Shown piece after piece: positions 34,861 to 44,600 of a DNA stretch of 64,000 nt. The position numbers and the translations under genes were made by a program. The stretch comes from Candidatus Lachnocurva vaginae (GTDB lineage: Bacteria > Bacillota > Clostridia > Lachnospirales > Lachnospiraceae), in assembly GCA_011082265.1 (NCBI GenBank), contig CP049781.1, positions 868,001 to 932,000 of the forward strand, written 5' to 3'. How positions within the stretch are numbered: the first letter of the stretch is position 1; each line of letters begins with the position of its first letter. The notes below the pieces were generated by a model. The model worked only from the letters and a program-made list of their open reading frames with translations. It was not told the origin of the DNA and did no database searches.

Positions 34861-35745
34861 TTAATCAAAAAAATCTATAGGTCTTTCCAATGACACTCTT
34901 CCGAGCTTTCCTATTCTATAATCCTGTATTAAAATCTCAGCTGCTTTATCTATATTTTCTTTGCCTTGACTTAAAAGATATCCTCTATCTCTTGCTATCT
35001 TTTTTAAAATTTCAAAGGTTTCCATACCATATTCAATATTATATCTTTTTTGAAGAGTACCTTCATAGTATAAATTTAATTTTTTAATAAGTAAATCCGC
35101 CAAATCCAAAAAAGGTAAAAGTTCATTTTTTATAGCACCCGTAATTGCCAGATTTTCAGCTATTTTTTTATTGTCAAATTTAGGCCACAAAACTCCCGGC
35201 GTATCCAAAAAATCTAATTCATTACTTGCATGAATCCATTGCCGACCTTTCGTAACTCCTGGCTTATTTCCTGTCTTTGCGGACGCTTTTCCTACAAGAG
35301 TATTTATCAAGGTAGACTTTCCAACATTCGGAATTCCTACTATCATAGCTTTTAATTTTCTATTTCTAAGACCTCTTTTTTTATCTCTTTCAATCTTATC
35401 TTTACAAGCTTCTTTTGATATCTTTACAATTGTATTCTTAGTTCCTTTATTTAAAGCACTTATAGGTAAATATATTAAATCATTTTTTTTATAAAAATCT
35501 ATCCACTCATCAGTTACTCTATCATCTGCCAAATCAATTTTATTAATAACCAAAACTCTTCTTTTGTTTTTAGTGATTTCACTTATAAGCGGATTTGAAC
35601 TTGAATAAGGAATTCTTGCATCCACAATTTCAATTATCAAATCGACAAGTTTTAAATCATCAAGAATATTCCTTTTTGCCTTTTCCATGTGACCCGGATA
35701 CCAGTTAAGGTTTGATTTCTCATTATTGTTATTTTTATTTTCCAT
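34861..35745 (-). CDS. rbgA: Ribosome biogenesis GTPase RbgA (YlqF)
   Basis: 294 aa circularly permuted GTPase: G4 (VINKIDL) precedes G1 (GIPNVGKST) and G3 (DTPGVLWP). An N-terminal NWYPGHMEKAKR and a C-terminal helical domain complete the family pattern. It acts late in 50S subunit assembly. It lies between two lepB genes, 11 nt upstream of the second. Confidence 0.96.
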   Translation of the reverse strand: MENKNNNNEKSNLNWYPGHMEKAKRNILDDLKLVDLIIEIVDARIPYSSSNPLISEITKNKRRVLVINKIDLADDRVTDEWIDFYKKNDLIYLPISALNKGTKNTIVKISKEACKDKIERDKKRGLRNRKLKAMIVGIPNVGKSTLINTLVGKASAKTGNKPGVTKGRQWIHASNELDFLDTPGVLWPKFDNKKIAENLAITGAIKNELLPFLDLADLLIKKLNLYYEGTLQKRYNIEYGMETFEILKKIARDRGYLLSQGKENIDKAAEILIQDYRIGKLGRVSLERPIDFFD

Positions 35746-35830
35746 ACGGCTGATACCTGTTTTCCTTTTATTATATATAGTTTTTACATTTATAATTATT
35801 AATTATTTATTATTTATATTCAAAATATTC

Positions 35831-35878
35831 TTCATAATATTCTTCATAATATTCTTCATAATATTCTTTATAATATTC
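35831..35878. repeat. Tandem 12-bp repeats at the 3' end of lepB
   Basis: TTCATAATATTC occurs three times, then TTTATAATATTC, plus a degenerate copy before it. The last unit contains the stop codon of the lepB gene at 35868. Read in another minus-strand frame the array spells repeated Glu-Tyr-Tyr-Glu, but a stop directly precedes it. Confidence 0.85.
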
Positions 35879-36479
35879 CTATGTGTTTAAAATTTAAGTT
35901 AAACCACACTTTTCCTATAATATCACTTTTTTTTATATTTCCAATGCTGAAAAGTCTTGAATCTTCGCTATTATTTCTATTATCTCCCAAAACAAAATAC
36001 TCATCTTTCTTGAGTTTTACTTTTTCTTCAGCAAGTCCCGGATCTCTAATTTCGTCAACCTTTAAAAGCTCTTGCCTCATTTTATTATTGACATAAATTA
36101 TTCCTCCCTTTATCTGAACAGTGTCGTTTGGAAGAGCAATCACTCTTTTTATAGAAATATTAGTATTTGAATTTTTGGGTTTAAATACAATAATATCATT
36201 GTAAGACGGCTTTTTTATTTTATATATTATTCTGTCTGTAAGAAGATAATTCCCATCAGAAATAGTACTTTCCATTGAAGGACCTACGTTTTGTACTCTG
36301 ATTCCGAAAGAACGAGCCAAAAAATATGAAAGTAATATAACAAGTAAAATTTCAAGTAAAAAAATCAAACGATGTCTTAGTTTAAGAAAATCAAATTTTT
36401 TTCTTCTTCTATTAAAATCTAGTGAATCTTTTCTTCTTTCTGGAATAATTCTTATTTTTTTTATTTGAATTTTTTTCAT
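35868..36479 (-). CDS. lepB: Signal peptidase I, first copy
   Basis: 203 aa. A basic N-terminus (KKIQIKKIRIIPERRK) precedes one membrane anchor (about 38-55). Catalytic Ser68 is in VGPSMESTI and Lys111 in SIKRVIALPND; the GDNRNNSEDSR box is present. It starts with a GGAG site after the rplS terminator, so read-through or its own promoter is needed. Its stop lies inside the 12-bp tandem repeat, which suggests the 3' end is prone to change. Confidence 0.94.
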   Translation of the reverse strand: MKKIQIKKIRIIPERRKDSLDFNRRRKKFDFLKLRHRLIFLLEILLVILLSYFLARSFGIRVQNVGPSMESTISDGNYLLTDRIIYKIKKPSYNDIIVFKPKNSNTNISIKRVIALPNDTVQIKGGIIYVNNKMRQELLKVDEIRDPGLAEEKVKLKKDEYFVLGDNRNNSEDSRLFSIGNIKKSDIIGKVWFNLNFKHIGIL

Positions 36480-36509
36480 ATATACTCCGTATCAAATTAT
36501 ATGCAGTAT

Positions 36510-36539
36510 AAAAAAAGGCAGCCACGCCCCGTGACCGCC
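36510..36539 (-). terminator. Intrinsic terminator of rplS
   Basis: On the plus strand GGCAGCCAC / GTGACCGCC pair with G-U substitutions across a 5-nt loop, with seven T residues following on the minus strand. It starts 16 nt past the rplS stop. Confidence 0.85.
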
Positions 36540-36555
36540 TCCAAATCGAATTGCA

Positions 36556-36909
36556 TTATCCAAGAACTTCTTTAACTTTTGCTTTCTTACCGACACGATT
36601 TCTAAGGTAATTAAGCTTAGCTCTTCTAGCTTTACCTTTACGAACTACTTCAATTTTTTCAACATTAGGGCTATGTAAAGGCCATGTCTTTTCCACACCT
36701 ACACCGCTTGAAATCTTTCTTACTGTAAATGTTTCACGATTTGAAGCTCCCTGTCTCTTAAGAACGATGCCTTCAAATACCTGAATTCTTTCTCTATTTC
36801 CTTCACGAATTTTGTTGTGAACTTTAATTGTATCACCTACATTAAAATCTGCTATATCAGATTTTAATTCTCCATCTTCAATTTCTCTTATAATCTTATC
36901 TGCACTCAT
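36556..36909 (-). CDS. rplS: 50S ribosomal protein L19
   Basis: 117 aa, full length. Typical segments are FNVGDTIKVHNKIREGNRERIQVFEG, VLKRQG, ETFTVRKIS and the C-terminal KARRAKLNYLRNR. It has its own promoter within the trmD 3' end, a leader and a strong terminator, so it can be expressed apart from trmD. Confidence 0.98.
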   Translation of the reverse strand: MSADKIIREIEDGELKSDIADFNVGDTIKVHNKIREGNRERIQVFEGIVLKRQGASNRETFTVRKISSGVGVEKTWPLHSPNVEKIEVVRKGKARRAKLNYLRNRVGKKAKVKEVLG

Positions 36910-36988
36910 TTCTTTCTCCTTGTTTCAGACGTTCTTAATACCCTTTCGTAACAGAGGACCGCCAAACTATAAAATTACAACATATGGT
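36910..36988 (-). promoter_or_regulatory. rplS leader, possible L19-type autoregulatory leader
   Basis: About 75 nt of leader is more G+C-rich than most gaps here (GGCGGTCCTCTG, then GGGTATTAAGAACGTC). Bacillus and relatives carry an L19 leader at this position. I cannot confirm the fold by eye. Confidence 0.35.
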
Positions 36989-37017
36989 ATTTTACTATAT
37001 AATCAATCAGTTTTCAA
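36989..37017 (-). promoter_or_regulatory. Promoter of rplS inside trmD end
   Basis: On the minus strand TTGAAA (37012-37017) and TAAAAT (36989-36994) are separated by 17 nt. The -35 box overlaps the last trmD codons. Confidence 0.55.
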
Positions 37018-37771
37018 GAAGTTTTTTATCTTTTTCGGAGAGATCATATTTACTGAATAAATCCGGTCTATATTTCTTAGTACGAAGAAGCGACATCTTG
37101 CGTCTCCACTCATCCACTTTTTTATGATCTCCTGATAAAAGAATCTCAGGGACTTCTTTACCATTCCATATAGAAGGCCTTGAATACTGAGGATATTCTA
37201 AAAGTCCATTTTCAAAAGATTCATCACTACTTGAATTATCATTATGAAGTACACCCTGTACAAGACGTGAAACAGAATCAACAATAACCATAGCAGCAAG
37301 TTCTCCTCCTGTAAGGACATAATCTCCTATAGAAACTCTATCAGTAACGATTTTCTCAATAACTCTTTCATCAACGCCCTCATAATGTCCGCAAAGAATT
37401 ATAATTTCCTCTTCTTTTGCAAAATCATGAGCCATACTTTGATTAAATGTTTTACCTTGGGGAGTTACATACACGGTTCTGATTTTTTTATCAGATATCA
37501 TGTCATTATTATCCAAATTGTTATTAAAATTCTCACCTGAATGTTTTACGATATCCATATATGCATCATATATAGGTTGTGCCTGCATTATCATCCCGGC
37601 TCCGCCGCCATAAGGATAATCATCGACATGACCGTGCTTATCATTAGTAAAATTTCTTATGTTGACAGTATTTATACTTATGATGTTATTTTCTATCGCT
37701 CTTTTTAATATACTATCATTAAGACCTGATTGCACCATTTCAGGGAAAAGAGTAAGTATATCAAATTTCAA
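37007..37771 (-). CDS. trmD: tRNA (guanine-37-N1)-methyltransferase
   Basis: 254 aa SPOUT methyltransferase that makes m1G37 and prevents +1 frameshifting. The knot region shows ILCGHYEGVDERV and SIGDYVLTGGELAAMV; the N-terminal FDILTLFPEMV is typical. It starts with TTG, overlapping the rimM stop by 4 bp (TTGA), so it is coupled to rimM. Confidence 0.97.
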   Translation of the reverse strand: MKFDILTLFPEMVQSGLNDSILKRAIENNIISINTVNIRNFTNDKHGHVDDYPYGGGAGMIMQAQPIYDAYMDIVKHSGENFNNNLDNNDMISDKKIRTVYVTPQGKTFNQSMAHDFAKEEEIIILCGHYEGVDERVIEKIVTDRVSIGDYVLTGGELAAMVIVDSVSRLVQGVLHNDNSSSDESFENGLLEYPQYSRPSIWNGKEVPEILLSGDHKKVDEWRRKMSLLRTKKYRPDLFSKYDLSEKDKKLLEN

Positions 37772-38286
37772 TTATTAATATCCTCCAATCCCTTAAGCAA
37801 ATGAACTTTAATCTTTTTATGTGAAATATCAACTTTTTGTATAACATCTTTTATTGCAGGAATAAGGATTTCTTTTTCTCCTACAACTCTATAGACATCA
37901 TTCGCTCCAGTTTCGTATATTTCTTTAATTGTGCCTAAATTTCTGCCGTCATCACTAAAAACTTCACATCCTATAATATCTTTATAGTAGAATTCATCTT
38001 TTGAAAGTTTAGGAGCATCTTTTCTATCTACATAAACTTCTTTTCCAGTTAAAAATTTTGCCTGAGTTCTGTCTTCGATTTCCTCAAACTTAACTACGCA
38101 AAAATCTTTAGAAATTCTTGCACTTTTTATGGTAAAAGCTTTATAGATATTTTCATTTTCTTTTTTTACAAAAACATTTTTTAAATCTAAAAAATCAGAA
38201 AAGACATTTGTAGTAGGATAAATTCTTATTTCACCTTTTAAACCTTGAGCTTTCCCAATAATTCCAATTCTAAGTTTTTCTTCCAA
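37768..38286 (-). CDS. rimM: 16S rRNA processing protein RimM
   Basis: 172 aa with the N-terminal RimM barrel (RIGIIGKAQGLKGEIRIYP) and the C-terminal PRC-like domain (YYKDIIGCEVFSDDGRNLGTI, then DVYRVVGEKEILIPAI). It aids maturation of the 30S head around S19. The start is TTG with AGGAG 6-7 nt upstream. A terminator hairpin separates it from khpA. Confidence 0.95.
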   Translation of the reverse strand: MEEKLRIGIIGKAQGLKGEIRIYPTTNVFSDFLDLKNVFVKKENENIYKAFTIKSARISKDFCVVKFEEIEDRTQAKFLTGKEVYVDRKDAPKLSKDEFYYKDIIGCEVFSDDGRNLGTIKEIYETGANDVYRVVGEKEILIPAIKDVIQKVDISHKKIKVHLLKGLEDINN

Positions 38287-38302
38287 AAAAACTCCTATCT
38301 TT

Positions 38303-38327
38303 AAAAAAGAGGCAGGAAAACTGCCTC
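38303..38327 (-). terminator. Intrinsic terminator between khpA and rimM
   Basis: GAGGCAG / CTGCCTC with a 5-nt loop is followed on the minus strand by six T residues. It splits the usual rpsP-khpA-rimM-trmD operon, so rimM-trmD must depend on read-through or an unseen promoter. Confidence 0.8.
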
Positions 38328-38342
38328 AATAATATAAAATAA

Positions 38343-38573
38343 TTAATCCTCAATATCAACAATAATTTTTTTATCACTCTTTTGTGCTGCAGATTTTACA
38401 ACAGTTCTGATAGCTTTTGCTATTCTGCCCTTTTTACCAATTACTTTTCCCATATCGCTTGATGCAACATGAAGCTTTACAAAAATATTTTTTCCTTCTT
38501 CTCTTTGTGTAACCGTAACTTCAGAAGGTGAATCAACTAAGGATTTTGCAATAAACTCTACGAGTTCTTTCAT
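38343..38573 (-). CDS. khpA: KH-domain RNA-binding protein KhpA (YlqC)
   Basis: 76 aa single KH domain with the GxxG loop in VIGKKGRIAKAIR. In Firmicutes KhpA pairs with KhpB/Jag and binds many small RNAs and mRNAs. GGGAGGAA precedes the ATG. It sits directly after rpsP, the conserved position. Confidence 0.95.
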   Translation of the reverse strand: MKELVEFIAKSLVDSPSEVTVTQREEGKNIFVKLHVASSDMGKVIGKKGRIAKAIRTVVKSAAQKSDKKIIVDIED

Positions 38574-38600
38574 AAGATTCCTCCCTTTCCGTTAAGTTAA

Positions 38601-38846
38601 TTATTTAATTATTCCGGAAAGTTTAAGTATCTTTTGAACTGTTTCAGTAGGTTTTGCACCGTTAGAAATCCACTTCTTTGCAGCTTCTTCATTAAGATTA
38701 TATACGCTCGGATCTTTCTTTGGATCATATGTTCCTATTTCCTCAATGAAACGACCATTTCTTGGTGATCTCGAATCAGCAACGATTATTCTGTAAAAAG
38801 GTGCTTTCTTTTGTCCCATTCTCTTTAAACGAATTTTTACTGCCAT
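38601..38846 (-). CDS. rpsP: 30S ribosomal protein S16
   Basis: 81 aa, full length. It begins VKIRLKRMGQKKAPFYRIIV and ends with the AKKWISNGAKPTETV block. AAGGAGGAA is its ribosome site. It lies between ffh and khpA. Confidence 0.98.
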   Translation of the reverse strand: MAVKIRLKRMGQKKAPFYRIIVADSRSPRNGRFIEEIGTYDPKKDPSVYNLNEEAAKKWISNGAKPTETVQKILKLSGIIK

Positions 38847-38885
38847 TTTATTCCTCCTTAAATTTAATAATTTACAAAATCTATA

Positions 38886-40232
38886 TCAGAAAGGAAAACG
38901 AAATCCGCCTTTCCCCTTTCTTTTCATCATACCCGGCATTTTTTTCATCATTTTTCTTGATTCGTTAAACTGCTTTATAAAACGATTAACTTCTGCCATA
39001 TCGACTCCACTTCCTTTGGAAAGCCTTATCTTTCTACTAGGATTCATAAGTTTTGGGTTTCTTCTCTCTTCAATCGTCATTGACTCTATTATCGCTTTAA
39101 TATTTGTAAGCTTTTTATCATCAATTAAATTTTTGATTTGCTCTGCTTTAGAACCCGAAAGTCCTGGAATCATTCCTAAAAGACTTCCTATTCCTCCAAG
39201 TTTTTTCATTTGATCCATAGACACAAGATAGTCATCAAAATCAAAATCAGCTTTTTTATTCATCTTTTTAGAAAGTTCCAAAGCCTTTTCTTTATCAATA
39301 TTCTTTTCAACTTTCTCTATTAAAGATAAAATATCTCCCATTCCAAGGATTCTTGATGCCATTCTATCCGGGTAAAATGGCTCGAAGTCTGAAAATTTTT
39401 CTCCCATTCCTGCATAAAGAATAGGAATATTAGTTACGGCTTTTATGGATAGTGCTGCACCGCCTCTTGTATCACCATCAAGCTTTGTTAATATAACTCC
39501 GTCAAGATGAAGACTTTCATTAAATGCTTTTGAAACATTAACAGCATCCTGACCTGTCATAGCATCAACAACAAGAATTGTATCAGTAACAGATAAATTT
39601 TCTTTTATCTCTTTAAGTTCGTTCATCATATCATCATCGATATGAAGACGACCTGCAGTATCCATGATAACTACTTTATTACCATTTTTCTTTGCCTGAG
39701 CTACAGCTTTCTTTGCTATGTCAAGTACAGTATTATTCATATCTGAATCAAATACATCGACCTCAATTTTTTTTGCATTTATAACAAGCTGTTCTTTAGC
39801 AGCTGGTCTATATATATCCATAGGGACAAGCAAAGGATTCTTACTTTTTTTTACAAGCTTTTCTGCAAGTTTTGCTGCTGTTGTAGTTTTACCTGCACCT
39901 TGAAGTCCTACAAGCATTATGATTGTAATGTCCTGACCTTCAGCAAATCTAAGATCTGTCTTTTCACTTCCCAAAAGACTTACCATTTCTTCATTTACTA
40001 TCTTTATAACCTGCTGTGCAGGGTTAAGGCCATTTAAAACATCTTGACCTAAAGATTTTTCCTGAATATCTGAGATAAAGTTCTTAACGACTTTAAAATT
40101 AACGTCCGCTTCAAGAAGAGCAAGCTTTACTTCTTTTAAAGATGCCTTTATGTCAGCTTCTTTAAGTCTTCCTTTTCCACGAAGGCTCTTAAATACCGCC
40201 TGAAATTTTTCGGTTAATCCTTCAAATGCCAT
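38886..40232 (-). CDS. ffh: Signal recognition particle protein Ffh
   Basis: 448 aa, with N, G and M domains in order. G-domain motifs: GLQGAGKTTTAAKL, DTAGRLHID, TKLDGDTRGGAAL. The Met-rich M domain ends KMPGMMKRKGKGGF. With 4.5S RNA it targets nascent membrane and secreted proteins to the receptor FtsY, encoded just upstream. The start overlaps the ylxM stop by one base (TAATG). Confidence 0.98.
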   Translation of the reverse strand: MAFEGLTEKFQAVFKSLRGKGRLKEADIKASLKEVKLALLEADVNFKVVKNFISDIQEKSLGQDVLNGLNPAQQVIKIVNEEMVSLLGSEKTDLRFAEGQDITIIMLVGLQGAGKTTTAAKLAEKLVKKSKNPLLVPMDIYRPAAKEQLVINAKKIEVDVFDSDMNNTVLDIAKKAVAQAKKNGNKVVIMDTAGRLHIDDDMMNELKEIKENLSVTDTILVVDAMTGQDAVNVSKAFNESLHLDGVILTKLDGDTRGGAALSIKAVTNIPILYAGMGEKFSDFEPFYPDRMASRILGMGDILSLIEKVEKNIDKEKALELSKKMNKKADFDFDDYLVSMDQMKKLGGIGSLLGMIPGLSGSKAEQIKNLIDDKKLTNIKAIIESMTIEERRNPKLMNPSRKIRLSKGSGVDMAEVNRFIKQFNESRKMMKKMPGMMKRKGKGGFRFPF

Positions 40233-40561
40233 TATAGTTCTCCATCTATCTCATTTATTAAAGAAATTAGGGCTTCTTTATTGATGTTTTCTTTTTTTAA
40301 AAGATTTTTCATTGTTAAAAGTTTCTCCCTTATGGAATAAAACTTTTTCATTACAAGTAATTTTCTTTCGTAATTCTCCATAGTAATGGTTGCTCTTTTT
40401 ACTAAATCATGCACCCCTTGTCTTGTAATGCCTTCATTTTCAGCAATTTCTCCAAGAGATAAATCATTAAGAACGTAATCCTCATAAATCTTTTTTTGAT
40501 GAGGATTTAAAAGTTCACCATAAAATTCATATAAATTACCTTGTTTTATTTTATCTTCCAT
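40232..40561 (-). CDS. ylxM: YlxM/p13-like DNA-binding protein
   Basis: 109 aa with a helix-turn-helix resembling sigma-70 region 4 (LSLGEIAENEGITRQGVHDLVKRA). In Gram-positive bacteria YlxM is encoded before ffh and has been linked to the SRP pathway. The ATG at 40561 is chosen: a longer frame reaches into the promoter. It is coupled to ffh (TAATG) and has its own sigma-A promoter. Confidence 0.93.
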   Translation of the reverse strand: MEDKIKQGNLYEFYGELLNPHQKKIYEDYVLNDLSLGEIAENEGITRQGVHDLVKRATITMENYERKLLVMKKFYSIREKLLTMKNLLKKENINKEALISLINEIDGEL

Positions 40562-40576
40562 AAAAACCACTCTCAC

Positions 40577-40605
40577 AGTATAAAGTAAAAACACTTTATA
40601 GTCAA
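40577..40605 (-). promoter_or_regulatory. Sigma-A promoter of ylxM-ffh with inverted repeat
   Basis: On the minus strand TTGACT (40600-40605) and TATACT (40577-40582) are separated by 17 nt. ATAAAGT-GTTTTT-ACTTTAT, a 7-bp inverted repeat, fills the spacer and edge of the -10 box and could be an operator. Confidence 0.65.
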
Positions 40606-40700
40606 GTATTTTTCTTTACAGCTTAATATTTATATTTTATCAAAGTAAATTAACTATTTTTATTAATATTATCCATGTAATCCTATACTAGCTTAAACTT

Positions 40701-41612
40701 TTATCCGAACAATGCTTTTGAAAATTCTTCAGAATTGAATTTTTCAAGGTCTTCCGCCGCTTCTCCAACACCTATATATTTTACCGGACAATTTATTTCC
40801 TTTGCTACAGAAAAAATAATTCCTCCTTTAGCAGTTCCATCCATCTTTGTTAAAACAATTCCCGTTATATCAGTAACTTCCGAAAATTCTTTTGCCTGAG
40901 ATATCGCATTTTGTCCAGTTGTAGCATCTAAAACAACAAATGTTTCCTTCTTTAATGACGGTGCATTATTTAAAATAATTCGATTCATTTTTGAAAGTTC
41001 ATTCATAAGATTCGCCTTATTATGAAGTCTCCCTGCTGTATCAATTATAAGTATATCCGCATTTCTACTTTTCATAGCAGATATTGCATCATATATAACA
41101 CTCGAAGGATCGCTTCCTATTTCACTTCCTATGATATCTGCTCCTGCTCTATCAGCCCAAATAGTAAGCTGTTCTCTTGCAGCTGCTCTATAAGTATCTG
41201 CTGCTGCTATAATAACTTTTTTACCTATATCCTCATATTTTTTTGCAAGCTTTCCTACTGTTGTAGTTTTACCGACTCCATTTATTCCGACTATCATAAT
41301 TATGCTTTTTTCATTTAAAAAATCATAAGCATCATCCGGTACTTTAAGCTTATCCGACATAATCTTAATGAGTTTTTCTTTCATCACGGCAGGTGATTTT
41401 ATTCTTTCTCTTTTTACATAAGATTTAAGTTCATCTATTATATCATCTGTAGTATTTATACCCATATCGTCCATGACTAGAACTTCTTCTAAATCGTCAT
41501 ATAAATCATCGTCGATTTTTTCATACCCTAAGAATACATTATCAACGTCATTTACAAATCCTTCTCTTGATTTTTGAAGGCCTCCAAAAAGTCTTTGAAA
41601 AAAATTTCCCAT
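40701..41612 (-). CDS. ftsY: SRP receptor FtsY
   Basis: 303 aa. NG domains with GINGVGKTTTVGKL, DTAGRLHNK and TKMDGTAKGG. The acidic N-terminal A domain of proteobacteria is missing; a short amphipathic start (GNFFQRLFGGLQKS) probably binds the membrane. The ATG at 41612 has AAAGGG upstream; a start at 41627 adds five residues and lies within that site. It follows smc by 65 nt. Confidence 0.97.
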   Translation of the reverse strand: MGNFFQRLFGGLQKSREGFVNDVDNVFLGYEKIDDDLYDDLEEVLVMDDMGINTTDDIIDELKSYVKRERIKSPAVMKEKLIKIMSDKLKVPDDAYDFLNEKSIIMIVGINGVGKTTTVGKLAKKYEDIGKKVIIAAADTYRAAAREQLTIWADRAGADIIGSEIGSDPSSVIYDAISAMKSRNADILIIDTAGRLHNKANLMNELSKMNRIILNNAPSLKKETFVVLDATTGQNAISQAKEFSEVTDITGIVLTKMDGTAKGGIIFSVAKEINCPVKYIGVGEAAEDLEKFNSEEFSKALFG

Positions 41613-41677
41613 TTTTACCCTTTCCAAATTTATAATCAGAAATCGATTTATAATCTCCGACTAGCTTTCTTTATTAA

Positions 41678-44600
41678 TCAATTTAATTTGCTTTCAATAA
41701 GATTTACAGATACAAGAACCGACACACCTTTTTCCTGCATAGTTATTCCATAAAGTCTGTCTGCTGAGCTCATCGTACCTCTTCTATGTGTTATTACAAT
41801 AAACTGCGTATTTTTTGAAAGCTTTTTTAAATATTTTGCAAATCTTGAAACATTTGAATCATCAAGTGCCGCTTCAATTTCATCCAAAAGGCAAAAAGGT
41901 GAAGGCTTTAATGTTTGAATTGCAAAAAGAAGTGCAATCGCTGTAAGAGCTTTTTCTCCTCCGGACATTTGCATCATATTTATAAGTTTTTTCCCGGGAG
42001 GTTCTGCAATGATTTTAATTCCTGTAAGAAGAATATCTTCTCCTTCAAAAAGCTCAAGCCTTCCTTTTCCGCCTCCAAATAAAAGTTTAAACGATTTATC
42101 AAACTCACGCTGTATATCCTTAAACTTTTCTTCAAATTGCTTTCTCATTCCATTATCCAAATCGGATATAACCTTTAAAAGAGACTCTTCGGCAAGCATA
42201 ATATCATCATGCTGTTTCTTCAAAAATTCATATCGTTCTCCTACTTCCTTGTATTCTTCAATAGCATTTACATTTACATTACCTATTTCTCTTATATCTT
42301 CTTTTATAATATTTATATCTTTCTTTAGAGAATTTTTGGATAAAAGTTTTTCTTCAACAGTTTCTTTCGCCATTCTAAGCGTAAGCTCATATTCATTCCA
42401 AATGTAATCTGTATGACTGTCAATTTCTTCAGTGATTTTTTCATCTCGCTCTTTTAATCTTTCAAGATCTCTTGAAAGAGCATTGATTCTGTCTGAAATG
42501 TCAGCTCGTCTTTCAAAAGAGCCTTTATAGTTCTTTTCCATTTCATCTTTATTTGTTATAGCAAGATTTCTCTTTCCTAAAAGATTATCCTTTTCTTTTT
42601 CAATTTCTCCAATTCTCTTTTTAAAAGCATCTATTTTTCTTAATCGTTCATCTTTCTTTTTATCTCTATCTTCATTTTCGCTTTTAAGTTCTTCTATAGA
42701 ATTTTCAATTTTCTCAATTTCTTTTGAAATTCTATCTAAATTTTCTTCAATAAAGACTTTCTTCTGAATTGCCTTTGATTCATCAATTCTTATAGCGGAG
42801 ACTTTTTCCGCTACATCTGGAGATTCTTCTAATACTTTTTCTTTCTCAGCTTTTAAAACTTCAATATTTTTCTTAATTTCTTTTTCCTCAGAAAAAAGAT
42901 TATCAATATTCTCCTTTGCTTTCTTTCTTGTGTCCTCCAAATCATTTAATTCTTTTTCAATTTTTTCCTGATTGCTTAAATCAATTAATTCTCTTTCATT
43001 AGAAAGACTTAAGTTCTTATCAGATTGTTCATACTCAATCTTTGCTGTATTGAATTTTACAAGAAGTTCTTTTTCCTCATCTTTTAAAGCACTAAGGTCC
43101 TCCTTATTTAAAGTTAAAGCAGTATCAAGCTCAGAAAGGTCGTGCTCATTTTGCTTTTTCTTTTCAGAAAGTTCTTTAAGCTCTTTTCGAAGTGTCTCTA
43201 TTTTTATACTTCTACCTAAAAGATTATTTCTATTCTTAAATGCACCTCCTGTAAGAGATCCGCCAGGTCTTAAATACTCACCTTCAAGCGTTACTATATG
43301 CTCTTTATATTTATATTTTTTAGCAAATTTTACAGCATTATCCATTGTATCAATAACTATGATTCTACCTAAAAGATAATTTATTATATTTAAAAATTTT
43401 CTATCAGTCTGTGTAAGAGTAGCTGCAGCTCCTATAACTCCTTTTTCGTTTAAATATGCATTATTAAAATTTACTGACGAAAGTTTTACAGAAGTAAGCG
43501 GTAAAAATGTAGCACGCCCTGCTCTTTTCTCTTTTAAAATTGAAATCATCTTCTTTGCTATATCTTCATCTTCCGTAACGATATTTTGGATGCTTCCTCC
43601 CAGTGCAGTTTCAATTGCTATTTCATACTTTCTATCTACTGTAATAAGATCCGAAACTACTCCCAAAATTTTAGGCTCTCTATTTTTATATTCCATCACT
43701 GTCTTTACACTATTTAAATAACCTTCGTATCTCTCTTCCATACTCGAAAGCACTTCCAAAGTGTTTTCTGTTCGACCGATTTTTAACAAAATATCTTTTA
43801 AGGAATTATCGCTTTCTCTTTTTTTTATTTCAAAATGAAGAATTTTCTGCTCCAACTCTTTTGTCTTTTCGGAACATTTTTTATATTCTTTTTGTATTTC
43901 ATTTAGATTATTTCCCTTTTCCTTTTTTATATTTAAAAGTTCTTCTTTATCACTTTTCTGTTTAAGAAGTCTTTCTTTAATTTTATTTTGTGTAAGTTCT
44001 GCCTGCTCCTTCATCGTAATATATTTTTGCTCTTCTTGCTTATATGAAGTATTTTCATTTAATATCTCTATAATTCTTTCACTAAAGGTATTAATTTTCT
44101 TATCTATATCGCTTATCTTATTTTCAATAGAAACCTTTTTATCAATATATTTTTTTAGATTTTCTCTTATTTCATTAAGTCCTTTTTCTACATTTTCATT
44201 TTCTTTTAAAGTATTTTCTCTTGCGTCTTCCTTAGTTTTCTTTTCTTCATCAAATTCTTTAATTCTTTTTAAAACTCTGTCTTCGTTTTCCTTTGAATTA
44301 TTTATTTTTTCTTTCAAAATGGAAATTTCTTTTTCAATTTCATTTTTTTCATCAATAAACTTGTTTTCTTCATTTCTTATTTCTTCAATTTTAATTTCAT
44401 AATCCTTAATTCCAGTTTCTAAATCTATATTCTGCTTTTTTATTTCTTCAAGCTCGTTCTGTCTTTTCTCATATTCGTTATGTACAATTTCCATATTTTT
44501 AGAAATCTTATCCTTTTCTTCCGAAAGGTTTTGATTATCTTTTATAAATAAAGCAAGTTCAAGTTGCTTCAAATTTTCTTTTAATGATAAATATTTTTTT

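Noticed and set aside
35831..35878. Short coding tail of Glu-Tyr-Tyr-Glu repeats
   Set aside because: A stop codon lies directly before the array in that frame and no start or ribosome site is present.
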